DNA of 64,000 bases. Source: Coniferiporia sulphurascens (taxonomy: Eukaryota > Basidiomycota > Agaricomycetes > Hymenochaetales > Hymenochaetaceae). This document shows, in pieces, positions 1 to 12,900 of the stretch. Position 1 is the first letter of the stretch; each line of letters starts with the position of its first letter. Below the pieces are notes generated by a model. That model worked only from the letters and a program-made list of their open reading frames with translations, ran no database searches and had not been told where the DNA came from. The position numbers and the translations under genes are program-made. Location: positions 2,416,716-2,480,715 of the forward strand of contig NBBA01000003.1 in the NCBI GenBank assembly GCA_002794785.1, read 5' to 3'.

Positions 1-51
1 GGAGCTCAATTTTTTCTTTCTTTCTAGAAGTGCCCTAAATAGTCAATGCCA

Positions 52-232
52 TTAATTGCTCACAACTTCCATCTCATCTCCGAGTACATTTTGGCGATTA
101 CCAGGAACGACGGCAAGCTCTCTCCAGGATGTATCAAGCTCATCATGGCTCAATATTAATGCGTCGTTATCATCGAGCAGGCACTGGATGAAGGCTGATG
201 CGTGCGAACAGAAGTGAATGAGGGACTCGACG
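52..232 (-). CDS. C-terminal exon of an unrecognised gene cut by the window edge region
   Basis: On the minus strand an open frame of about 60 codons runs from a plausible 3' splice acceptor (CAG, around 233-235) to a TAA stop at 52-54. The translation begins near SVESLIHFCSHASAF and ends GDEMEVVSN. It looks like real coding sequence: acidic and leucine-containing segments with balanced composition. It has no internal methionine suitable as a start, so it must be a last exon. A GTCAGC-type donor around 278-283 could end the previous exon. I do not recognise the family. Confidence 0.4.
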
Positions 233-243
233 CTGCTGGGGTA

Positions 244-1000
244 GGCGTCTGTAAGACCTCTAGGGGCTTACGGTCACGCTGACCTCAGTTGAACCAGTTC
301 TATAGGTTTCCGAGAGGACGATGTGGGTTGTAAGCTAAGAGATGCCTTACATCAAGACCTATCTAGACCTATATAGGCCCTGCTTATGTAACCCCCTTAC
401 AGCGTCCCTCATCCAACCAGTCACGGAACTCCTCCCCTGACGACCCTAGAATCCTGAACGCAACAAAAACACTAAGAAAATGTCACATACCCGTCGTTTC
501 CTTTCGATAACATATCCTGAGGGGTATAATGGACGACGAGGAACTGGGGGCTAATATTTTGAAACTCCGCTTTTATAGACCGATCTGCAGATCCCCACAT
601 CATCGCATAAATAATATTAATAGATCGACGCGAGTCCTTTTCCCTTTACTACCATGACAGTCTAGAACAAGGAAGCACCAATTGGGTTTAAACGCTGCGA
701 CTCTGCGGTTGAGTGAGAAAAATGCGACCGCGCACAGAGTCGTTCCAGACCCATATGCATTTTTTCTTTCGGAACCGCCACCAAAAAGCAGTCTGAACTA
801 CGATAGCCGCCTTTTCCAGTCTGCGTTATGATCTCATACATATATATGTCCCATTCGCTTTTTCGAGGTATGTTTCATTTATTTCCATTCCCAAACAGCC
901 CACAACAGGCGCGAAGACACTTCAATTCTGGTCCAGACCTCTCGAAGCTCCAGCAGCCTTTTGACTGCTACCCCCCATCATCACGCCTTCGTGCAACCAG
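244..1000. other. Sequence with no confident gene
   Basis: One or more upstream exons of the gene ending at 52 may lie between about 284 and 360, but I could not fix them. The rest shows no supported gene. Several short open frames overlap on both strands from 828 onwards and are explained by the GC-rich repeat that follows. Confidence 0.4.
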
Positions 1001-1049
1001 CATCTGTCTTCAGCTACGCCCACGCCTCCTCTCTTCTCTTGCTCTCTCC

Positions 1050-2900
1050 TCGTCTAGGATCTCGCGAGACGCTACTCGGGCGTGCGACGGACGTCAGGCC
1101 TGGCGGGGGAGTACAGAGAGGGTGCCTCTTCTCTGCGCTTCCCCGTCTGCGTCGCGACCGTGGAGGAACTGGGCAGAGTTACGCAGACAAGTGACGAGCG
1201 TCTTTCCTTCATTTCCGTTTCTTGCGCACTTGCTTCTACTCCCACAGAACCTAGATCGCGAGACGCTAGGGCGTGCGACGGACGTGACGACGATGGCGAC
1301 GGCGAGGATTCTCAGGGAGGCTGGCCACCTCCTTGGGTCTCTGCAGCTTGAGCCTGAGTCCGACCGTGAGGGAAGGGACCGAGACGTTCTGGCGAGTCGC
1401 AAACACTGTCGCGTTTACCCATTCGCTTGATCCTTCCCCCAGATCCTATTAGAACGACGCCGGAGCGAGATGTGGTTCCCGGGCGAGCGACGTGTGCCGG
1501 CACTAATGGGGGAGGCCGGGGAAGGTGCCTCTTCTCTGGTTTTCCCTATCGGTGCCGCGCCATGTCGCGTCGTGCCGTGGAAGAGCGGGACGGGGCGGGG
1601 CGATTCTGATTCAGACAAGTCCAAATACTCCCATATCCATATTTTTCCCCGCTTCGCTCCTTTCTCACACGCTGCGTTTCGTCTCAGACTGTTGTTTTTC
1701 TTGCAGGGCAGGTCATACAGCCGCGAGACGCCAATGGGCGTGCGACGGACGCGATGGCAACTAATGGCGACGAGACCTGGAGAGGCTGGCCACCCCTTCG
1801 AGTCTCTGAAGCTTGAGTCTGAGCGTGAGGGATCGGGCTGAGACAGTTCATGCGGGTTGTTTCTTTTCGTCACGCTAGTACGCTCACTTGATCTTTTTCT
1901 CGCTCGGCACTTGGGTTAGCAGAAAAAATGGATTTGCGATCACGGGACGTCTACCATGAGAGCGGCGGGCGTCCGGGTAAACGGGGAAGGACGGGGAAGG
2001 TGCCTCTTCTCCTGACTTCCCCGTTTGCTCGTGACGTGTCGCGACGCTGGACTTTGGCCCGTGTCTTGGACCCCAGAGCCCTTTTCATTTTTTCTCCCGT
2101 CCCCCAGGTCTTAGTTCGGACTGATACTGATACTTCATTAGTTAGGCATTTTCTCGCGAGACGCTTTGGGCGTGCGACGGACGTGATGGCGAGGGCGAGG
2201 GGAACGCAGGAGGCTGGCCACCTCCCGAGTTCCCTGCAGCCCTGAGTCAGAGCGTGGTGGAATGGTGTCGCTTGTTACGATGAGTTTTCCTTTGCGTTCA
2301 CGCCTATCCGCTCTCTCGCTTGTCCTCTTCATTTTCAGATTCCCTTTATGGCGGAATGGCTATACAGTTGGAGGAAGCATTGGACGTGAGGCGGGACACA
2401 AGGGTGATAGCACCGGGGGACCGAGGAGGCTGGCATCCTTCTCGGTTCTTCTGTGCTGGACCCCGAGTGTGGAGAAAGAGGGCGAGCGCACCGGCGACGG
2501 CTGACGGCTGACGAGTCGTGGAGGCCGGCCACTTCCACTTCCACGACTTTGACGCTTGACCCTCTGTATCTCCAGGACCTCCTTCAGCAACATACGTGCA
2601 CGTGTTCCCATCGGGACCATCATTAGTGAGGGGCGGGATACAGGGAAGGGGGAACGGGACGGATGGGAAGCCGAGGGGGAGGGCAAGTCCTCCCGTGAGT
2701 TCTTCATTATTTACCTCCTGAGACAAGCGACCGATATTCTCCTTTTCCATTCTTCCTCTTTCTACGTCGTTGTGTCTTCGCTACTCGACGTTTTCCGACG
2801 GCCATGCACGGACCCCCCGGAGTCGTGTGCACGGTTTGGGCCTGGGGACCCGTGAAGCCGGTCACCTCCTAGGTCTGGTAGTCCAACCCGGCCGACGGAC
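1050..2900. repeat. Degenerate GC-rich tandem repeat, composite unit about 430-470 bp
   Basis: The motif GGCGTGCGACGGACG recurs at about 1079, 1270, 1737 and 2169. GAGGCTGGCCACC-like sequence recurs near 1317, 1781, 2210, 2424, 2520 and 2855. GGTGCCTCTTCTC recurs near 1121, 1524 and 2000. The motifs alternate, giving two module types spaced roughly 200 bp apart within a larger repeat of about 430-470 bp. Several copies are preceded by a pyrimidine tract ending in AG, like an intron acceptor. Translated copies share an EAGHL..SL peptide, but frames are not conserved from copy to copy. The copies are clearly related but well diverged. Confidence 0.65.
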
Positions 2901-3004
2901 GGAGGTGGGGGTGAGGGGATGCAGAGGTGCTGGGCTCGGGAGGGGGAGGTTCAGATTAGTTTGGAGCTGTGCGTACTCTTCTTGCGTCTCGTCTCTCTCT
3001 TGAT

Positions 3005-4288
3005 TTACCTCTTTCGACGTATATTTGATTCGCTCATCTCCTGCCTATAAATTGAATCTGTGGGACAGAGTCTCAAACCTTGATTATACGTCCCAACACT
3101 GTTAATATTGCCCCTACTCACAAGCTTGCACTCTCGGCCAGTAACTGCTGAAAGGTCGGTGGGAACTATCGGCCCGGGATGAGGGATAAAACAATTGGTT
3201 TTTTGTCGGGCAATTTTGATAGAATAATGCTTTATCCACAAACAAAAATGCAGGACCGTGACTAAGGTAAAAAAGAAAAATATACATTCTTAAATAGGAA
3301 ACTAGTTTAGTAATCGCATTCAAGCTGACATAAACCAAATAAACCATAGCCACACGTCTGGGCTGACAAAAGGGGTCTTTGTATTCCGCAGTCAAAACGG
3401 GGCTGTGGCGCTCGGTATCGGCGTTGGCATTGGCGTTAGCGCGCGACATTACATCATGTATTAGACATGTGAAATGAGGTGAATGCTGAAGTCTGATAGG
3501 TACTCTTAGACTGCAGGGCCAGTGCAGCCTGAGGCTGCCAGTGAGCTGATGCGCACTGGCACGGAGGCCAGGCCAGACCGGGCCGCGCATCAGTACATCG
3601 TAACCGAGTCGTGTCGTCTCGTATCACAAAGTCCCTAAGTTTAAGCTTAAGCTTGCTACCACACCTAATAGATACTGTAAGTAACTCTGGAAGCTAGTGT
3701 ATGATGATGATGATGATGATGATGCTCTGGGTGTTCCCCTCCTCCTCTCCCTACCCTCGTGCTACATTGTCAAGTCGTTCTCCCTTAAGTTGCATCGTGT
3801 AAACTTAGAGACCAGATGCTCTCTGCTTTGCTGTGCCATGCCACTGGTATTCTAGTACTGCCCCCGCGCTCCAAGTCGTGCCCTCGTGCATCATTATCGT
3901 GAACATGTTATTGTGCCGTACCATGTATGGGAAGGCTCACTTGGCAGGTTTTATTGATTTTGCGTGTACGCGGCGGGCGTCAATATCCTTAGCTTCTATA
4001 CGGTGTGTCAGTTGTCCCCGGTAGGGATAATCCTCCAAGCGGAAAACTCATACTTGCAAAATTATATTTAGACTGGTAACGCAGACATAATGCATCTTGT
4101 GCACTGGTTTCTGTTGGCATGCAGGATGGCGCCAATGAAGTCTGTAAGTTCCCATTTTCCATTTTCCAATTTCAATAAATCATTTTGCTATTCATTCCCT
4201 CAAATTTTTTTTTTTTCGTTTTTGACGCTGAGCCCGCGAAATTCCCTCTGTTTCTGTCTTGGAAAGCGGCAGTGGAGTAAAAAGCAAC
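3005..4288. other. Gene-free stretch
   Basis: No supported gene. It contains a short (ATG)8 microsatellite at 3701-3724. Around 3415-3445 there is a short GGCRTTGGC-type reiteration. Confidence 0.5.
3701..3724. repeat. (ATG)8 microsatellite
   Basis: Eight uninterrupted ATG trinucleotides can be counted directly. It lies in a gene-free stretch. Confidence 0.95.
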
Positions 4289-4488
4289 GGATATTGTCCA
4301 TACTTGTATCAGCACTCGGCAAAATCATGTCCTCCACAGGCGCCATCTCCCTAGGAGAACATTACTATTAGTAATATGCAATTTCGTTGCTCCCTGATGG
4401 GAAGCGTCAATCTGACCTATATATTATAACTTCAAGAGGTACTGAGAGGTGCACAATCTCCCCATCGACCTGCTACTACTACGACGAC

Positions 4489-6272
4489 ATGTCAGGAATC
4501 TACGAAGTCGCTTCTACCGCACAGACCTTGTATACCGTTCGGCTGACGCGTACCCTAGACTGTGAGTTGCCGGGCTTTGTATCTTGTATGCCAATCCAGT
4601 AGCAACATTTACTCATATGCATTTTCAGTGTGCTGTTTGTCGCTATATCTCTACGACCTCAGTATGTTATTATAAAAGAACTCAGCTTGGAGATACACAA
4701 TGACACGCCTGCTAACACTGGCATTTGTCTTTCGTCCGAACAGTATTGACGTTTGACCGAGAAGTAACCTTCATGTGGGTCAGTATATTCCTATGCTCCC
4801 TATTGAAGAGGCGTGTAATTTATTATTGGCCATTCGAATGGACTTGAACCTCTGGCAGGGCATGTGATTTGGCCTTGGAAAATTCTTGTACTTCACGGTA
4901 AGTATGATGCCTGGATCCTGTTTGGCTGAATTGATTAATGTTTTTCTATTAGACCCGATATTATTCACTCTTTTTGTTGCTGTGAGTGCATCGACGTCCC
5001 GAGTTACAAAATTAAAAGAAAGTTTAACAATGTCTATAGTGCCCTCAATATTGGTAAGTTTTCCCCACACGTAATGTAATGAGGCTCGACTTAAATTTTG
5101 CCTCTGCCTTCATTAGGACTATTCATACCTCAACCATCAGTAGACGTGAGCGAGGCCTTAGTTTCCTTCCGTCAAGCAGTTAATGATAAAAATTATCTTA
5201 GCTGTTCGTCAGGGCTATTTTTAAGTGTATGGCAGACTCACTTACTCCGCCCCGGGCCAATTCACCACAGACGTTCGCATTTTATGTTTAACTGTGGTGG
5301 GGCCGAATCGTAACTCAAATACTCTTAGGCACTATATGGGCATACTTTAGCTGGATTACCGGAATACTTTTCCATACTCTTGTCGAAAGTGAGCAAACCT
5401 ACTTGGAATTCTTCATGCGCTGCTAATATCTGTTTTCGGGTTTTCGTCATAGTGGTTCTTTGTCTTCGGCTATATGCAATGTATAGTAAGGACAGAGTGA
5501 TTCTGATTGTACTCTCCATCGCCCTGTCTTCGGCGTTTCTTTCGGGAATTGCCATTGCAGCTGTAATAATGAAGACTTTGAAGGGTGCGCTTATCATCGT
5601 GTCATTTCTACGGAACTTACCAATTGTTCACCCCGCTTTCGTTCTGCCTTCAACTCCCATTCAGTGTATAGTTCTGACTTCGATAGTGCACTTAGTACTC
5701 CCGTATGCGTTTCGTACGACAGTTCATTTATATGGTTTAAACTTTACCTGATCCCGGGGATGCTGAACGAATTGTTGCTATTCGGACTCGCTTCGAACAA
5801 GGCAATTCAATACATTTGGACGCGAGCAGGGATGGGACGGAAACCGGCGGACGACTTTGCGATGCTGATGATAAAGGATTCATTCCTTTACTTTTTCGTG
5901 TGAGTAAATCTCGTCACTAATCTCCCGTCTGGGGAGTCTATTCATTATCCTCTTCCGAAACGGAATAGTGCATTTGCAGCCTATGCCGGATGCTGGCTTG
6001 TCTGGATGATCGGAGGCGTAAGCAGAAATTAGCTTCCCCCCAGCGTCGTATTTGTCCGTATATTCGAACTAACTGGCTAATCATTCCAGCAAGAATATAT
6101 ATCGGCGCCGATCGGCTTTCCAAGTGCAATAGGAGGAGCCATGAGTCAAAGACTTCTTGTGAATATCAGAGAGCGACATATAGGGAGCACGGACGTCAGC
6201 TCAATTAACACGACAATTGTCTTTCAATCAGGACCAGATGCCAGTGGGGAAGGCGGGACATCCCAAATATAA
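4489..6272 (+). pseudogene. DUF6533-type multipass membrane protein, left copy, with a nonsense codon
   Basis: Multi-exon gene. Exons read as 4489-4561, 4629-4661, 4744-4778, 4859-4897, 4953-4981 and several more to a TAA at 6270-6272, with GT-AG introns. The first exons give the DUF6533 signature: a leucine-rich helix ending SLYLYD, then ILTFDREVTFMW, then FGLGKFLYFTRYYSLFLLL. Later exons give further hydrophobic helices (VLSIALSSAFLSGIAIAAV, WFKLYLIPGMLNELLLFG) and the family's C-terminal pattern SQRLLVNIRERH. Family members are seven-helix-like proteins of unknown function, common in Agaricomycetes. Exon 4 reads GMxFGLGK with x = TGA (4865-4867), where the right copy has CGA (Arg). This one change makes the copy look non-functional unless the exon is skipped. 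Upstream sequence is also shared with the second copy. Middle exons near 5590-5660 are not resolved. Confidence 0.75.
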
Positions 6273-7930
6273 TGTCGTCTCGCTAGCACTAGATTTCTGG
6301 ATAGCTTCGCGCCATGTACTATACAGTCCAACTTTTCGTACGGTATAGGGGGTTGGTGGAAGGGTCAGTCTATGCTATGTAGAGGTTATGCAGACAGGGA
6401 AACTAGACTTTATTATGTAATCAGGATTAAGTCTGTAAAATGCAATAAAATAATTAAGAATGGGCATGGTATCTTAATTGCAGGTTCTAGAATGTAACTG
6501 AGTACTGTATTTTTCGGTAGTATACTGGTTAGTGGTGCGCCGTCGGAGTTCTGGTCCGTGCCGGACTACGTCCCGACGGGAAATGTTGTTGTTTGGTGTT
6601 ATTTGTACAGTTGCAATTTTGGGTCCGCGCCCGTCTGGACTCTGGCTCACTCGTGTACTAGCCAGCTGGCCCCCGGCTCATATGCCAGTGTATGCTCTTT
6701 ACTCTTATGTCGTCAAAGGCTGGGATTCGACAGATATCGGTGGAAGAGAAGCCAACTAAAAGGCACGGAATATTACAAGATGATACTAAGCGAGCTTCTA
6801 TGTGTCGCTGGCCGCAGCTGCAGAGTCACACAACTTTCGGTCACGTTGCTTTACTTTGAGGCAGCTGCGATAGGATGGAGGCGTAGTCAAAAGGGCTAGT
6901 ACCCAAGGTATCCGTGAACTGGAAAAATGTACTAACATCTTGTCAGCACACGGATACCGTGGGCTTTGTGAAAGAGCCAGCGGAGACGATGAATCCTACG
7001 GAGGATACCCTCACCACAGAAACAGGCCCTCAACCGCGTGACAAGAGTATTCTGTTGGAGTATGCGTTACTAAAGGGGAAGTAATAATCGCGTGTGCGTC
7101 GACGGAATCTTCTTTCTCTTCCCTTGCGCGAGTGACAAGAGCGATTGTCGTTTTATAGCTCAAGCTAGAGTGAGTTGCCTCGTCCAATACCGGAAACCTG
7201 TGGCTTGGTAGTCCAGGAACAATTATTCCTTCATTCACCCGCCTGTCCTTGTTACAGAACTCGTACTGCAGATCAACTCCTGTCTCACCTCAAACTGGTC
7301 GTTACGCGGGTAAAGTTGTTCACCGAGTATTTGTCTACCATCACGATGTGTCAGTGGCCGGAATAGCCCTCAAGTGCGAAACTTGAGCCATTGTAATTGC
7401 AAACCATCTGCTTAAACGGTGAAAGTCGATGACTGTGACCTCGTTTCCCAGGCAATACACCGTCTCATATGACCGATGCGGCAACTCTCGTCTCGTCTCG
7501 TTAGAAGTCTTATTTTCGTACTATAGCCTATCGGAAAGCCTTATTCCTGATCTTCTCGATATTTGGTATCCAAAAAGCTTTCGACTGACGCAGCGATCGT
7601 TTCCTATACATTAGGGCAGCCGAAATGGATCGGATGGACTGTCTCGTCTCTTTGTTCAATCCTCAATTCCGATTCATCAACAAGCGCTGATGGTTTGTAA
7701 ACCGACTCACCTGAGCTTATCACCCATCCCCCACCCAGCTGTCTCCACTTTGAAGGTAAAGAGTGACGACTACTATTGAACAGCATATGAATGCATAACC
7801 ACATACCGTAAGATAGCATCTCCTGTCTTTCATTCCGCACGGAGAATTCTGTTCTATCTCAGTAGGTCATCGGCGCTGTCTGTGCCTCCCCACCACGCTA
7901 TCAGGTGTCAGTAGAGCGAACGATGTGTAG
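6273..7930. other. Spacer between the duplicated membrane-protein genes
   Basis: No supported gene. Short open frames at 6532-6899 and 7011-7238 show no recognisable motif and no splice logic. Confidence 0.45.
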
Positions 7931-8097
7931 TCCCAGTGCTTGTATCAGCACTCACAAAGGGTGTACCTCGGGCGCCATCTCGCTAGGAGACCATCTTCTG
8001 TTGGTCTTTGATGTGACTAGCTTCCCTCACTCACACCGTATAAGTACAAGGAAGCCTTATACGAAACGCATTGCTCCCCTAATTGCCCTTTTACATC
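7930..8097 (+). promoter_or_regulatory. Duplicated upstream region of the DUF6533 pair
   Basis: CTTGTATCAGCACTC followed by GGCGCCATCTC/CGCTAGGAGA-like sequence occurs here (about 7938-7995) and again upstream of the first copy (about 4303-4360). The duplication therefore included upstream, presumably promoter, sequence. I cannot identify a TATA box or a specific operator. Confidence 0.45.
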
Positions 8098-9900
8098 ATG
8101 TCAGAAATCTCGGAAATTGTTACTCCCGAGCAAGCCTTGTATATTGTGCGATTGATACGGACTCTAAGTTGTGAGTTCTTGAGTTTATACTAGGTGGCAC
8201 GTCGACCTGGTGGCTAACTGCCCACACACACTCCCAGTATGCTCATTAGTACTGTATGTCTATGACTTCGGTAGGCTATTAGTTTACTTCCGCGGTTCAG
8301 GGAATACGGTCGTACCAACAATAGCTTTCATCTGGCAGTACTAACGTATGACCGTGAAGTGGCCTTTATGTGGGTTAGTAAGATTTCTGTTTTTTTTTTC
8401 CTGTTGAAGGGCGTTAATTCACTTCTGAACATTCGTATCGTGGATGAACTTCTAGGGCATGCGATTTTGTCTTGGAAAGCTTTTGTACTTCACGGTAACC
8501 ACTATGTTTGGGTCCCGTCTGGCTAATGTGAATTAACTCACTCATTAGGTCCGATATTATACACTCTTTGTATTACTGTGAGTGCTCAGATGTCTTGGTT
8601 TACCATACATAATGATCCTGACGATCCTTACAGCCTTATCAATTTAGGCAAGTGTTTCGCCACACTACGTAGTATGTGCAGGCCCGACTCAAAGTTTGCC
8701 CTTGTCCTCACTAGGGCTGTTCCTGCCCGAACCATCGCTAGAGGTAAGTGCGGCCTCAATAACATATGTTAATGCGCGCAGTTAATGACGAAAGTCGCAT
8801 TAGCTGTTCGTCAGGATTACTTTTATTTATTTGAAGTATGACAAGCTTACTTACTCCCACCCAAATTTCTTTTTATACCGCAGATGTCCGCATTCCTTGT
8901 TTCGTTGAAGTGATGTCAAAATTCAACTACTCTCAGGCACGGCATGGGCGTACTTTATCTGGTTTAATGGAATAACTTTCCTAAGTCTTCTCGATAGTGA
9001 GAAAACTATCTGGGCTCGTTCATGGACTAATAGTTATCTTCTAATTTCACTATAGCGATTCTTTGTCTTCGATTATATGCAATGTACAACAAGAGCCGAG
9101 CAATTTCAGTCGTCCTCTCCATCGCCCTGTCTACGACCTTTCTTTCAGGCATTGCTATCGCGGCTGTGATAATGAAGAAGCAGAAGGGTTCGTTCCCTAT
9201 ATGTCATTCTACAAAATTTACACCTGTACACCCTACGTCACTCTATTGCCTTATCCAGGACTTGTTCTTAACATCGACAGCGCAGTTAGTGTTCACATAT
9301 GTGTGTACTATGACGATCCATCGTTGTGGTTTAAGCTTTACTGGATTCCGGAGTTACTTAATGAACTGCTGCTGTTTGGGCTCGCCTCAAGCAAGGCAAT
9401 CCAATGTATCCGAACGAAATCATGGATACGAGAACCAACAGAAGATTTTACGATGCTGCTGGTGATGGATTCGATCCTTTACTTTTTTGTGTAAGTGTTC
9501 CTACTGCGAGCTCCGCTTGATGAAGGTCTAATTATGTGCCCGTTTTGTTGATGGAGTAGGACTTTCGCAGTGTACGTCGCGTGTTGGCTTGTCTGGATAA
9601 TCAAAGGCGTGAGCAGCATGATTTCCTGTCCCTGTATTTGATTTTGGTCTCAAGACAATCCAGCAAGATTATCTGTCAGCACCAATCTGCATTCCAATTG
9701 CAATAGGAGGTGCTATGAGCCAGAGACTCCTTGTAAATATTAGGGAGCGACACAGAAAAAGGACAGAGATGAGCACGAGCGACACAAGAATTCTATGGGA
9801 GGAGCAAAATGCGGAAACTCATACTGATAAGGAACCTCGTAGTCGTAATCGAGAAAATTCTGGAATTAATATTAATGGTACAAGCAACGGTCCCATTTGA
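8098..9900 (+). CDS. DUF6533-type multipass membrane protein, right copy
   Basis: Paralogue of the gene at 4489 with the same exon design. The start ATG at 8098 opens MSEISEIVTPEQALYIVRL. The next exons give SLVLYVYDF, VLTYDREVAFMW, GMRFCLGKLLYFT and VRYYTLFVLL, which together are the DUF6533 core (D-Y/F-x-LT-x-DREV-x-x-x-W followed by a K-x-L/F-Y helix). Later exons include SRAISVVLSIALSTTFLSG, WFKLYWIPELLNELLLFG, a segment ending DSILYFFV, AVYVACWLVWIIKG and IAIGGAMSQRLLVNIRERHRK. The gene ends in a charged, Asn/Ser-rich tail with TGA at 9898-9900. The position that is TGA in the left copy is CGA here, so this copy appears intact where checked. The segment around 9180-9290 is in doubt because the frame changes there, probably at an intron. 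Function unknown; predicted integral membrane protein. Confidence 0.75.
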
Positions 9901-12900
9901 GACTGGACTTCTAGATACTGACCCTCTCCCTCCTATCACAGGACCGAATGAAGACTCTGAGAAGCCCGTACTTTACCGATTTTTTATTCTGTTAGCATTT
10001 AAGGCGGAGGCAGGGAGTTCAGCGTTGGAATCCGAATCTACCGGTTAACCTTTTGGCTGTGAACAGCGAGCACATGTGTATGCGTGTGATAATTCTAAAC
10101 TCCGACATACTTACTTTTAATGAAGTCGACACCCATATCTGAATCGACCGCGATCGAGATTTCGACGCCTGTGATTTTCATCAGCATTTCCGGTTTCGCT
10201 CAGAGCCACAGGTCGTATCTTTCAGGACCGCAGCAACGGCGGCGGAATGTCATTTTGTCGCCGAATCGTCGCCGGCCCCGACTGCGTTGCGAATGAGTCT
10301 CAAAACTTGGCTCGGCGGGATGCTGATCCAATATAGGGACAAGGCTCGTCCTTTCAAGTTCGTCGTGCGGGAAGACATGAAGAAAACGTCTATGCGTATT
10401 TTGATTATTCAATCAGCCCGTCCTAAGCGATACGATATAGCTATAAACTTGATACCGGGACTTAGGCACTGCGCTTCCGCCGGGCCACATCACCTTCCTC
10501 TGCCTCACGTGCCTCGGGCAGAAACGTTGGGAGAGCGAGTTTTTCCGTGACCACTGTAGACCTCTGAGTCTGCGCTTATAAATTTCTTTTTTACGCATAC
10601 GCATATGTGGTAGGGCTGACTTCACGGCCCGGGTACCTGACATACTCGCTTTAATGTCATTATTTTTCTGTGTTGGCATACAAGACGCGGAGGGGGAACT
10701 TGCATTCCAGATTTCCAGCGAAGTAGGTGGGTATCCATGTTTCGACATCCTCTCAGACTTATCAAACGCACCATCCCAGTTGTCATTCCCCCTCGCTTCA
10801 ATATTATGCAGAAAAAAAAATAGGCGTGCCGTGCCGCTGTTGCTACCGCCACGCCCCGTGTCGTGTCACGATGCCCACCGAGTCCCATGTTAAGTACTGT
10901 ACTCCTGCGCCCCATGTCTCGTGCGTGCGGCGTGAGTCGTGATGGTGGAGGAACACCGCAGCAAGGTAGATTTTTTAAATATGCCGGGGCGGACGCCGGA
11001 CAGATGGAATGCAAGGAGTGTTCCAGGCGAATATCACGGTGTATAGTACCTGTACGTTGTATTCACACACGTTTCCTCACCTGGATGTTAATTTCCCCTC
11101 CCCTCCCCCGCCACCCAGTACTCGGTGGGCGGTCCGGGATGAATATTGCATCACATTCACCTTCTCCCTGGTCCCTCATACGTGGCACCGTGATTTTGAA
11201 ATTCCTAGAGTTTCTTACCCTTCCAGACTGTGGGCGCACGCTGCAGCTCTCCGTCGGGTCCACAACAAACCCGTCTACCGGACTATTATAATCCGCCACT
11301 TAATTTGGATATGTCTCGCAGCAGCATTGTAATTGCATATATGCATGCGCCTCTGAAACTGGGGAATTTTCAAGGGTGAGTCAAGTTCGGACTGGGGAGA
11401 ACTTACAATTTGTCTTACTTTGCATTCTTCAAACTTGGTAATGTCCGGGAGTCGTAATGAACAGGTCGGGTCTTTCGGAATCGGTGTTAGAGCAACCGCG
11501 AGAGGTTCTTAAGTTGAGATCTGTCCGACACTAGAACGACGCAGACCAAAGTCACCTTGGGTCAGGGTTAGAGCTCTTGATAAATCCAAGCATGATTGTG
11601 TGCCTCGACGAGAGAATGTTGACGCATCAAGTTGACCACGCTTTAGCTTTTTTCTAAACCTGTGCTACGGCGACGGGGATATCAGGTAGACACACGTGTC
11701 CGGTCCACTTCTACTGAAAATTTTAAGCTACAGATCGTATCTTCGGTATGGTGGAAAAAAGACACTTACCGTGATACAGGAAGACATTTACCATTTTAAT
11801 TTTATGTAGGCGCGATTATAGCAAAAAATCCCAAATACGAAAGTTGCGTTTCCCGGAAACACCGAAAATTTGCCAAAAGCGAGCTGTCTTGGACAGTACT
11901 GCCCCTCTCCTCATAATTTTCTTCCACGGATGCCGAATACTCACGCACGAGAGATGGTTGATCGGAATCGACTGTCCCACTAGCAGTGTCTTTTCGCTTC
12001 CTCCGGGCCGTTGGAGCAGGGAAGGAAGGATCCGTGCCAGACGGTGCCAATATCAATCTCGATGTCAAATTCATCGGGCCGCGTCTGGCTCGTTGTGACT
12101 GTTGACGCCGAATGGAAGTTAATATGACAGTGATTAACGCCGGGCTATGGATACGAATACGCGTGCGCTACGGCCGTTCAGGCTCATTAGGCGCCACACT
12201 CAGGTTTATCCTGTGGAATGGCTCTTGTTTATATTTTTATTTTTAAGTAGGAGCGGCGCTACGGTAGACCGGACCTGAGTCAATAACTAAGAGACGGAAA
12301 CAGCTCCAGTCCTTCCAAAGTGGTGTGCGGCAGAGAAAAGCGGCACATTAGTACCAAACGGAGAATCGTCGTTCAGATCACGTGCCTGTAGGATATTTCC
12401 TTCCTAAAGAGTAGGATCGCGCTAGATCTGGAGTAAAAACGCAATTTGAACATCAAGAAGAAGCGGCCCCGAGTCCCGCGACTCAGAAAAGCTTGTCCCG
12501 CATTAATTTCTAGGGTTCTACATTATCACCGAAAGTCAGAATCGGCTACCTTACAAACCCGATGTATGCGCAGTGCGCATTTTACTCCGAACATCCCTCA
12601 ATTTCCCGATTACCAGCACACCGAAAAGTTAAATTCTATCTCCGAATACCCGGCATTGGCGAGCCATCAGATAAAGTTGCTTACCACGGAGGCTAAGCTC
12701 CTGGTTTCCTCGGAAGTCTTTGTTTTGGTCACCGTCATACGCACTATTGCGCTAATATCAAACAGTACTGGAATGATTAGCATTCCCAGGAGGCCGGACT
12801 GTATGAGCTTACTAGCTCCATAAAGCCCGGATCGAAAGAGTTTGGGGTTCCGGCCGCAAGTATACAAATGGCACGATAATTGCGAGTACAACGCAAAGAA

